A stretch of DNA of 64,000 nt from Ceratothoa steindachneri. Taxonomy: Eukaryota > Arthropoda > Malacostraca > Isopoda > Cymothoidae. Position 1 is the first letter of the stretch. Every line of letters begins with the position of its first letter. The stretch covers positions 192,790,204 to 192,854,203 of the forward strand of contig OZ018321.1 of the NCBI GenBank assembly GCA_963969495.1, written 5' to 3'. Both the position numbers and the translations under genes were made by a program. Under the pieces are notes generated by a model, which ran no database searches, had not been told where the DNA came from, and saw nothing but the letters and a program-made list of their open reading frames with translations. This document shows, piece after piece, positions 28,770 through 38,173 of the stretch.

Positions 28770-31722
28770 ACCCACAATTGCAGTGAATTCTCTACATTCC
28801 TTTGCGACAATTGCAGTGAATTGACTACATTCTTCTGCCACAAATGTTGTGAATTCCTTACATTCAGATACCACAATTCCAGTGAATTCCCTAAATTCCT
28901 TTGCCACAATTGCAGTGAATTCCCTATATTCCTTTTCCACAATTGAGGTGAATTACATACATTTTTTTGCTACAATTGCAGTGAATTCCCTAGTTTCCTG
29001 TGCAACAATTGCAGTGATTTCCATACATTCCTGTGCCACAATTGCAAGGAATTCCCTACATTCCATTACCAAAATTGCAGTGAATTCCCTGCATTCCTTT
29101 GTCATAATCGCAGTGAATTCCCTACATTCCTACGCCATAATTGCAGTGAATTCCCTATATTTCTGTGCCACAATTGCAGTGAATTCCCTATATTTCTGTG
29201 CCATAATTCAGTGTATTATCTACATTTATGTGCCACAATTGCAGTGAATTCCCAATTCCTTTGCTAAAATTACAGTGAATTCTCTACATTCCTGTACCAC
29301 AATTGCAGTAAAATCCCTAAATTCCTTTGCAACAATTGGAGTGATTTTCCTATATTCCTTGCCAGAATTGTAGCGAATTCCCTACATTCCTTTTTTAAAA
29401 TTGCAGTGAATTACATACATTTCTTTGACACCATTGGAGTGAATTCCCTACATTCTTTCCCCACAATTGCAGTAATTCACTACATTTCTTTTCCACAATT
29501 CAAGTCAATTCTCTGCATTCATTTGTCACAATTGCAGTGAATTACTTACATTCCTATTGCACAATTGCTGTGAAATCTCTACATTACTGTGCCACAATTG
29601 CAGTGAATGCCCTACATTCCTTTTTCAAAATTGAAGTAAATTCCCAATTTTCCTGTGCCACAATTGCATTGAATTCCCTACTCTTATGTGGCAGGATTGC
29701 AGTGAATTCCCTACATTCCTATGTCACAATTGCAGGGAATTCCCTACATTTCTTTCCCCCAATTACCGTGAATTCGCTACTTTCTCCTTTGCTAAAATTG
29801 AAGGGAATTTCTTACATTTCTTTGCCGCAATTACAGAAAATTTGCTACATTCCTTTGCTAAAATTGCAGTGAATTCCCAACATTCATGTACCACAATTGC
29901 AGTGAAATCCCTAAATTCCTTTGCGACAATTAGAGTGAATTCTCTACATTCCTTGCCAGAATTGTAGTGAATTCCTTACATTCCTATGCCACAATTGCAG
30001 TGAATTCCCTAAATTAATTTTCTACAATTGCAGTGAATTATATACATTTCTTTGCCAAGATTTCAGTGAATTACGTATATTCCTGTACAACAATTGCAGT
30101 AATTTCCTACATTACTCTGCCACCATTGGAGTAAATTCCCTACATTCTTTTAGCCACAATTGCAGTGAATTTCCTACATTCTTTTTCCACGATTTCATTA
30201 AATTCAGTACATTCCTTTGTCACAATTCCAGGCAATTCACTACATTCATTTTCCACAATTGTAGTGAATTACTTACATTCCTGTGACACAATTGCTGTGA
30301 ACTCCCTACATTCCAGTGCCCCAATTGCAGTGAATGCCCTACATTCCTATGCTACAATTGTAGTGAATTCCAAACATTCCTTTCCGACAAGGAAATTCAT
30401 ATGACACAATTGGAGTGAATTCCCTAATTTTGTTGCCACAATTTCAGTGAATTATCTACATTCTTTTGTAAAAATTGCAGTGAATTTTCTACATTCCAGT
30501 GTCAAAATTACAATGAATTTTTAGATTTATTTACCACAATTCCAGTGAATTCCCTAAATTCCTTTTCCACAATTGCAGTGAATTCCCTACATTCCTGTGC
30601 CATAATTACACTGAATTCTCTACATTCCTTTGCCGCAATTGGAATGAATTCTCTACATCCCTGTGCCACAAATGCATGAATTTCCTACATTTCTTTGTCA
30701 AATTTACAGTGAATTCACTACATTGATGTACACAATTGCAATGAATTCCCTGAATCCTTGTGCCACATTTGCAGTAAATTTCCTACATTCTTTTGCAACA
30801 ATTGCACTGAATTCGCTGCATTCCTGTAACACAATTGCAGTGAATTCTCTAAATAGCTTTGCTACAATTTCAGTGAATTATCTGCATTCCTTTTAAAAAA
30901 TAACAGTGAATTCCCTATATTCCTCTGTCACAATTGCACTGAATTCCCTATATTCATTTGCCGCAATTGCAGTGAATTATCTGCAGTACTGTGCCAAAAT
31001 TTCAGTGAATTCCCTATAGTACTCTGCCAAAATTGGAGTGAATTCGTTACATTCCTTGGCCTCATTTGCAGTTAATTCCTTACAATCCATTGGCACGCTA
31101 TCAGTGAATTCCCTACATTCATTTGCCATGATATCATTGAATTTCCTACATTTCTTTGCCATAATTTCAGTGAATTCCCTACATTCCTGTTGCATGATTG
31201 CGTTTAATCCCCTACATTCCTGTGCCACAATTGCAGTGTTTTCCCTATATTCCCCTGCCACGATTGCAGTGAATTTCCTACATTCCTGTGCCACAATTGC
31301 AGTGAATTCTCGACATTCCTTTGTTACAATTGCAATGAAATCCCTACATTTCTGTGCCACAATTGAAGTGAATTTCCTACATTCCTTTGCCATAATTTCA
31401 GTGAATTCTCTACATTCCTGTTCCATGATTGCGTTGAATCCCCTACATTCCTGTGCCACAATTGCAGTGTTTTCCGTATATTCCCCTGCCACGATTGCAG
31501 TGAATTTCCTACATTCCTGTGCCACAATTGCAGTGAATTCTCGACATTCCTTTGTTACAACTGCAATGAAATCCCTACATTCCTGTGCCACAATTGGAGT
31601 GAATTTCCTACATTCCTATGCCACAATTGCAGTGAATTCCCTACATTCCTTTGTCACAATTGGAGTGAAATCCCTACATTCCTCTGCCATAATTGCAGTT
31701 AATTCCCTACATTCCTTTGTCA
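28770..31722. repeat. 33-bp minisatellite array, about 89 units
   Basis: Head-to-tail unit with core ACAATTGCAGTGAATTCCCT followed by ACATTCCTTTGCC, strongly diverged between units over most of the array. Because 33 is a multiple of three, each frame reads an 11-residue peptide repeat: about NSLHSCATIAV on the plus strand and QECREFTAIVA on the minus strand, with one minus-strand stretch open for 204 codons (30977-31591). Units start inside each other's frames after small indels. No start, splice or domain signal accompanies the frames, so I do not call a gene. Confidence 0.96.
31141..31602. repeat. 231-bp higher-order repeat, two copies
   Basis: 31141-31371 and 31372-31602 are near-identical seven-unit blocks. 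Shared markers are CATGATT (31193 and 31424), TTCCCCTGCCACG (near 31248 and 31479) and CGACATTCC (31311 and 31542), each pair separated by 231 bp. The rest of the 33-bp array is much more diverged. Confidence 0.92.
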
Positions 31723-32116
31723 TCGTCAATCCCTCCACGCGCGGGGACTCAGAATGACAATCATTGGCAGGTCGGAAGGCACCAGGGGCACCTCATTTGT
31801 GGATGGGGTAGGTGTCGGGTACTCTTGAGTTTTGAGGCTGACTCGCTATCGTGGGACGCTTTGTGTCCCCAGGGGAGTGTGGTATGAGTACGCCTATAGG
31901 AGACACTAGTAGTCCTCCATCGACATGGCCCCTGAGGAGAAGAGAGAGTTGGTATGATGTGCTGGGAAGGAAATGACAGAAGTGTTGTGATTAGCTATGT
32001 GTGCGGCGCTACTCTCACCGTGGTAGTATGTTTTAGTGCATCTTCCAATGGCCGGCCACCTCGTGACACCGCTCAAAGTATTGTGTTCGTGATTACTGGG
32101 ATCAAACTCGTCCCTT
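31723..32116. other. Host flank left of the Maverick element
   Basis: Non-repetitive sequence between the 33-bp array and the target duplication; no gene seen. Confidence 0.5.
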
Positions 32117-32122
32117 GACGTA
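32117..32122. other. Left target-site duplication GACGTA
   Basis: GACGTA directly abuts the left element end (AGTAGTATTG...). The same hexamer directly follows the right end at 54905-54910. Six-bp duplications are the hallmark of Maverick/Polinton integrase. Confidence 0.88.
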
Positions 32123-32480
32123 AGTAGTATTGTAGGTGAAGGGACGAGTGCACACAAACTCGGCCTAGTATGAGCGTATCTTGATACGTACACATGCACT
32201 TGGACTCGCACTCAAGTCTCCTTACCCGCCCCCCCACCCCTACTTACACAATACTTTGGTTAGTGACCTTTTTTCGATGGAATTAGAGTCTACACACACA
32301 CACACACATACATTGGGTTAGGTTTGGAGAAAAATGGTGCCCTCCCCACCCTCTACTCCACCCCTAGCATTGGTCACTACCAGCCTTAAGCACATGCAGG
32401 TGTCCCCCGCCCCCCAATACTTTGGTCAGTGACTTTTTTTCGAAGGAATTAGAGTCTAAACACACATAAACACTGGAGAT
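32123..32480 (+). repeat. Left terminal inverted repeat of the Maverick
   Basis: Pairs with the reverse complement of about 54389-54904. Matching blocks include TATTGTAGGTGAAGG, GTGCACACAAACTCGGCC, ACTCAAGTCTCCTTAC, GAATTAGAGTCTACACACA and CATTGGTCACTACCAGCCTT. Some blocks recur inside the repeat (GGTTAGTGAC at about 32259 and GGTCAGTGAC at about 32424; GAGCGTATC again near 32562), so the end has an internal tandem structure with variable CA/TG microsatellite filler. Confidence 0.85.
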
Positions 32481-32649
32481 TTCTAAGGCATGGACTCGCA
32501 GTCAAGTATCCTTACCCCGTACCACTAAGATTTTTCTAAGGATTCAACTCGACCTCCTATGAGCGTATCCAGATACGTACATACGCAACACCCATACACA
32601 CACTTGAATGCGTTTAGAATTTTCAGGATTTTTCTTGTATTAACATAAA

Positions 32650-33320
32650 CGTGGAGTTGCCATTTAACATTTTACAATTCTTTGATTGGTCCGTCTGGTT
32701 GCCATCTGTTTAAATCATTTGTCGTTAAGCATCTCTGTATGTCACACGTTCTAAGATTATCCTCCATTCACACAGTATCATACCCAGACTTTGTAAATAT
32801 TTTGCACCCGAAGATGTGTGTGGATCGGATCATAAATTTGGTCCAGACTATTCATCTACGGTTGATTTCTTCGATCATCTTCGTCAACTTATTCATGAAC
32901 ACTCAATTGATCGGATTGAATTTCTATATAGTGAGTCAGTCCACCCAACTTTCAACTATAATAACGGAAAAGAAGTGATTGAAAATCTCCAGTTTATGGA
33001 TTTAGAAGATTTAATCATCGGTGAAGAAATAAAAAATGAGCTTATGGATCAGTTTTTCTTTGTAGGAGGTCTATCCGATCGTCACAATACATGAGTGGAT
33101 AGATTTTTCTGCATATTGCATTCTAACATTGTGAATGATGGAGAGAAACAGGTGAACATCGCTATATTTGACACAAAACCCTTGCTATTTCGATTTCTCT
33201 GATGGTATTCCCATCAGATCACCGATATGATGAAAACCAAGATTGAAGAGGCAAGGATAAAAGAATTCCCCTTCTCACAAGGTAAAAAGAATGTTATGTG
33301 TTATTTTTTAAACAAAATAT
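32650..33320 (+). pseudogene. Unknown Maverick ORF, degenerate
   Basis: Plus-strand reading frame just inside the left terminal repeat. The clearest open part is 32816-33094, with the stretch STVDFFDHLRQLIHEHSID; the same frame continues past a TGA at 33092-33094 and one more stop to about 33319. An overlapping frame at 32682-32978 suggests a frameshift near 32815. The peptide is acidic and has no motif I recognise. It is transcribed away from the left end and toward the 3' end of the polymerase. It could be an accessory cargo gene; a function cannot be assigned. Confidence 0.4.
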
Positions 33321-33894
33321 AACATTGGTAGCATAACGCGTATTATTTCATCTTTATTTTATTCATATAAATCAGAGAATATTAATAATAATTGAAAAAA
33401 TATATATACAGATAGCCAAAGATATAATAATAGGTGTCAGATATTCAATGGACCTTTTCTTAAAATATCTTGAAAGATCCCTTTGAAACCGAAAGGTATG
33501 GTTCGATAACTCCCTAAGAGTTCAATACGTTTCTGAAACGTCTTTCTCAAAACCTTTTCCCCTCTCACCTCTTTCACTTCACCGTGTTCCTCGGCTCTGA
33601 AACCCATAAATGGTACAAGGATATGACCATCATCATTTTCTCTATCATCATTGGCTCCAACTATGCGTTTCATAGTATCGTAGGTTATTATATCCTTCGT
33701 GTGAGTATTAATGGTTAGTCCTTTAGCACGAAGTATTTACTTCACCTCACTCGGCCTTAGATGCATACCAAATAGGATTTGTGACCCGTAGAGCAGAATG
33801 AATCTCCATACGCATCAGCACCGTACATATCCTTGATCTTATCGGTGAGATCACCTAGGAATTCTTCGAGTTGAGGTTGTGGATAATCTTTCCT

Positions 33895-34076
33895 ATTCTA
33901 TTAACTGTCTCACGTCGCCTTGGAATGGTTTGCCTCATGAATTCAAATTCCCAAGCCCAGAAAATCATAACCTTGTATTTACTACTAAGAATTCGATCAC
34001 TTTCTACTATCTGATAATATCGGTAATGACCCACATCCACCAATGAAAACATTCTGTTTTAAATCAATGTTTTCTG
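33895..34076 (-). repeat. Duplicated polymerase segment, copy 1 (misplaced)
   Basis: Near-identical to 35205-35387 (offset 1310 bp). Both encode a stretch containing HYRYY, IVESDRILSSKYKVM and RRRETVNRI. The copy at 35205-35387 is in the position expected before motif A; this copy interrupts the gene after motif C, so it is the derived one. Confidence 0.85.
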
Positions 34077-34354
34077 TGTCACATGACAACAACCTTTCAT
34101 CCAACGCATAAAGGAGGCCATAAAACTTGATTCGAGCATAGGCGGTTGTAAATGCTGCAATTGGAAGATTCGTTACGTGGTAGTCTATTTCTACATATTC
34201 AGCATTCTCCACTTTCGCAATGTATTCATTGCCAACTACATCCAACGAGTTCACAATATAATCGTCGTTTTTGATTAGGTCGATTACATCATAGTCCGAA
34301 TTACAGATGACCGCTTTCATTCTGCAAATCCTCTGAGCGAATTTTCTCCAGAGA

Positions 34355-34547
34355 CTGTAAAAGAAATATATATGATCAGGATCAATGGGATGATTTTTAA
34401 TTTTCTATTATAGTAATATTATCGAATTAACGTTTAGAAATTATTTACTTTATATTAGCTGTACAATGTCTCAACATTTATAAATCACATATTGCAAGTA
34501 ATATATCAACACAGAAAAAAAATCTAATCGCAGGAAGAAATCCTTAC
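34355..34547 (-). other. Spliceosomal intron in the Maverick polymerase
   Basis: On the minus strand the exon ends CTAAACAG and is followed by GTAAGG; the segment closes with a T-rich TTTTACAG before TCTCTGGAG. Removing the 193 bp joins AAC-AG and T-CTC-TGG to restore an uninterrupted LCLN-SLWRK reading, exactly where the conserved polymerase fingers motif should be continuous. The interior is AT-rich and contains stops in the relevant frame. Confidence 0.75.
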
Positions 34548-35204
34548 CTGTTTAGGCAGAGCTTCGCTCTAAAACGCTTTCCGGGATTCCTTTCGATGGT
34601 GTTTATTTGGATGTTTATTCCCTCAACATGATTCACCCTCTTCACGTGGGAAGCCAAAAGCTTCTATTTTTTCTTCTAGAAAAGATTTTATATACTCTGC
34701 GAACAAACCATCTCTCCTTTCAAACTCACAAAACTCGTAAATTTTCTTGATCTTATATTTCTTTTCCAGGGCAAGTTTTAGTTCGGGGGTGGTGTACACT
34801 CCGCAAATCATACGTTGTTCTTCAAAGTGATCACACTCACGTGAGTTTTGTGAAAGGATGGAGTGCAGAGTGTGACAGTAAGTTCACCATTTACGGATTG
34901 AGGGAGAACTGGAATATACAGATCATTAGGAGGGAGAACACTAACTTTCACGATACCGTAATATGCCTCATTCACACCCTAAGTGAATTCTTGAATAGAA
35001 GGAATTCCTCGCACAGATACGCAACGTCGAAGTAATCCTACGGGATAGGGATTGTTTTTCAGGCAGTACGGATATAAGGAGCAAAATTCGACATAATGGA
35101 TTTTCACATCTTCGGTTGGTGGATAGTATATTATAAATGGGTTACATCTGCTACCGAAAAGTGCACTCCCCACATCCAATACACCATTGATTACATCGTC
35201 AGAT

Positions 35205-35387
35205 ATTCTATTAACTGTCTCACGTCGCCTTGAAATGGTTTGCCTCAGGGATTCAAATTCACACGCCCAGAAAATCATAACCTTGTATTTACTACTAAGA
35301 ATTCGATCACTTTCTACTATCTCATAATATCGGTAATGACCCACATCCACCAATGGAAACATCCAGGTTTTAGATCACTGTTTTCTT
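35205..35387 (-). repeat. Duplicated polymerase segment, copy 2 (native position)
   Basis: Partner of 33895-34076. It is followed on the minus strand by the GSALFGSRCNPF and FCSLYP segments in continuous frame, as in related polymerases. Confidence 0.85.
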
Positions 35388-37059
35388 TCTGGCACCCACG
35401 CCAATAACATCTATAAAGGAGAAACACAGTTCCTTCTCTAGATGGTGAAAACCCGCCAGGAAAAAATACTCTTCAACCAACAGAAAGGTTTCGCTCACCA
35501 CCGTTTCTTGCATAGAAAATCGGGATTCCTCTATCATGCTCTTCAAACGTAAGCCAACGTATAGCCTTATAAGAAAAAAGCTTTTGATTTCTTCCTGTCG
35601 ATGACTGCAATAGAATTTTCGGGTAAGGAGACATTTTTTATAAACCTTCTAACACAATGATGCTATTGTGATGCAAGACTGCATAGGATCAATGTTAAAT
35701 CTACAGATGAACCAACACCTAAACTTCTTAAAACACAGGCCAAAGATAGAAACATCTTGAATGCAATACTTAATACATTCTGTACGAATATTGTATACTT
35801 CTTTTTGGAAATTTGAATAAAAATTACTCTCAAAGTGTAATTTTTCCTTGCTGTTCATTTTTTCATAGCTAAAATACCTTTTTTCAGGAACCGGTCCAGT
35901 ATAATTCAAAGTTTCCTCTGAAAGAAAATCGCAAGGAAAATAACCTTTTTCCATTTTGTGGAATCCCATTGTTTTAGGGAGTTTTTTTTCAGCGAAGAAG
36001 GCATGAATAGGAGTGTGTCCTTAAAAATTATGTCCTAAACGAGCTCTATCTTAAAAATCTTTCATCCCCGCTTCATTGGATGCCAAGTAAAGAGATTAAG
36101 ATTAAAATGTTGAAGCAGTTCGTCGTAGATGAATTGGGCATCGAATTTGGCATTGTTATATGCTATCACATATGTTTTCACATTTTCTCTTGATCCTCTT
36201 ATTCGTTTTAACTTTTCTATAAAGGGTTTACAAAGGGAGTTTTCATCATCTCTTTAAAAAATCTTTGTTTTGAAACTCAGTTCTTCCATTTGTCATATGT
36301 TCCATTTTCATTATCAAAACAGACTTCACAGATTATTGCATAACCAATATATAAAGAAAAAGAATAAATGATCCCACTTCTTTATAGGTTTCAATGTCAT
36401 AATATACAGCATTCCATTTCTTAACCATCGACTTCTTCGATCTCTTGATCCAGCATGTATGCTCTGCTCCATCCCCTTTATAGTATGTATAACATTTAGA
36501 GCAGAAAAACTTCTCACACTCGTGTCGTCTCATGCCGTTTGCACCCTGCATGATTATATGGTTACATCTAAGACAAATGCTAATCTTCACCCAATTATGA
36601 AGCTTTTTATGTGTATCAAAACACGATTGGTTGTAGAATGATCGATTGCACTCATTACATAAATTCATCGATTTCTTTCTCCATCACAATGCCCAAGACA
36701 CTGACTGCACACCACTTCACAATCTTTTAGATGGGCCGAAACGTTGTCCTTGAACGTATATCAAGAAAAACACATACCGTAATTTAAGGAAGTATCTTTT
36801 TTTTAATATATTTATCACTAATAATTAGAATCAGATAGTAGGTTCTTTGATAATTTAAAAAGGGAGGAAAAATTATGTATGTATTTACCAGGAAAGCATG
36901 AGTAACAAATACGTACTCGAACTTCACACCCATGACACCTTCACTCGATAAGAGGCTGGATAAAGAGGAGTGGGTTGGATCCTTTTGGTGGATCTTTTGC
37001 TTTTTTTTTGCAGGGGGAGTAAAAATCGTTTCTGATGATCCATAAAAGAAAGAAAACAT

Positions 37060-37240
37060 TTTGTATATAGCTATCTGAAAGATGTTGGCTCATTCATTAT
37101 ACAAAAGGGAAGTATGAGTGAAGGAGGTATGAAAATCTTTTTTAGAGAGAGAGGCTTTTGCATATAGTTATCTTAAATAAGATGTATCATTCATTGTACA
37201 TAAAAAAGTATGAGTGTAGGACTTGTGAAAAAATCTAAAT
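37060..37240 (+). repeat. Short tandem duplication before the ATPase
   Basis: Two diverged copies about 100 bp apart share TATAGCTATCT/TATAGTTATCT, CATTCATTATACAAAAGGGAAGTATGAGTG and the similar CATTCATTGTACATAAAAAAGTATGAGTG. The ATPase start codon is in the second copy; the first has the same ATGAGTG at about 37112, so the gene's promoter/leader region was duplicated. Confidence 0.7.
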
Positions 37241-37844
37241 TTATATCCCCATGTACTCCATCGATCATTGGGCCGACGTCTAGCGGAAAAGCCCACTTCC
37301 TATATCATATACTCCGGACTAGTGATAAGATGTTTACTCAAGGTGTTGATAGAATCATCTGGTGTAATACTCTATGGCAGAAATATTATAAATAATTTAA
37401 AAACGAAGAGATGTTTTATGGGGTGTGTACGATGTTTCATTTCTAGATAGAAAAAATCACACACACCTTATTTTAGATGACTTAATGCAGAATATAGATG
37501 AAAATATATCAGAGATATTTACAGTTACCTCACACCATAAGAATATCTCCATATTCCTAGTGGCTCAAAATCTATTTTATAAAAATTCTTATATGCGCGA
37601 TATAGCCTTAAATTGTCACAATCTAGTTTTATTTAACCGGAGGAGAGACATCTCCCAGATAAATATATTTGCTGGACAAATAATTCCTGGTGAACGTAAG
37701 AGTATCATGAAAATATATAGAGAAGCCGTCTCAAAATCTTATGGCTACTTGCTCTGCGATTTCAGTCCGAGAAACACTGTACGATTTACCTTACGGACGG
37801 GTATATTTCCAAATGAAGTTGAAATCGTATATCTTTTAGAATGA
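37210..37844 (+). pseudogene. Maverick FtsK/HerA-type packaging ATPase, broken
   Basis: In related elements this ATPase drives DNA into the capsid. ATG at 37210. The Walker A region is GPTSSGKAHF at residues 21-30; the position normally occupied by Thr or Ser after Lys is Ala. The frame stops at 37393-37395 and resumes in another frame from about 37425, with Walker B LILDDLM near 37470, the sensor-like stretch VTSHHKNISIFLVAQNLF, then LFNRRRD and the conserved end LLCDFSPRN...LRTGIFP, to the stop at 37842. Total length without breaks is about 210 residues, normal for the family. It lies divergently from the polymerase and immediately upstream of a small basic ORF. Identity as the packaging ATPase is secure; inactivity follows from the stop, frameshift and Walker A change. 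Confidence 0.9.
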
Positions 37845-38062
37845 AAGATTAAATGAAAAGATACGCGTATCTCTTCCATGCATTCCCTACACTTTCTTAA
37901 AATATGAAAAGCCAATCATAGGAAGCATGGATGGTGATTTTGTCAAATGTTTATGTGAAATGTGTCTTAATCTAATAAAAGGTAATGTTCTGACGATAGA
38001 ATCACAGAAACAAAAGATATCACGATTCAAACGGTTGATACGTATGTTAGCTCGGAAGCCAG
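37845..38062 (+). pseudogene. Small basic Maverick ORF, split by a LINE
   Basis: An open plus-strand frame from about 37902 reads KYEKPIIGSMDGDF and later QKQKISRFKRLIRMLARKP, ending at the 3' end of the CR1-like insertion at 38063. A possible continuation (SKEKYIKSAW) starts on the far side at about 41393. Position after the ATPase and the Lys/Arg-rich ISRFKRL composition resemble a small conserved Maverick protein of this slot that has been compared with minor virion proteins; that function is inference. Confidence 0.45.
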
Positions 38063-38173
38063 GTAACAACAACAAGGAGTAACAACAAGGAAAGAAGGTA
38101 CCCTAGGAGACCTTACGGTCCATTCAAAGAGGGTATCTTTGGACTAGCAGCAATCGAGCGGGCACAAGGCTGC

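Larger units (their letters stand above)
33437..36730 (-). pseudogene. Protein-primed DNA polymerase B (Maverick pPolB), broken
   Basis: Replicates the element by protein priming in active relatives. Read on the minus strand from about 36730 down: Cys/His finger pairs (CNECNRSF, CEKFFCSKC, from 36668), the exonuclease I motif YYDIETY near 36390, an exonuclease II-like NNAKFDAQF near 36150, KGYFP with a following NYTGPVPEKRY (35969-35870), the palm motif A region FCSLYP near 35060, a helix-rich segment ending EAFGFP (34811-34640), the fingers/motif B segment around SLWRKFAQR split by an intron, a motif C equivalent CDTENID near 34080 in which the second acidic position is Glu, and C-terminal GDLTDKI near 33845 and on to 33437. 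At least six frame breaks, one internal duplication and altered motif C make it a pseudogene. An N-terminal extension may lie at 36784-37059 (Lys-rich PPAKKKQK). Confidence 0.92.

Noticed and set aside
28849..31757. Plus- and minus-strand ORFs encoding 11-residue repeats as genes
   Set aside because: The 33-bp period keeps frames open on both strands at once; frames begin and end at indels in the array.
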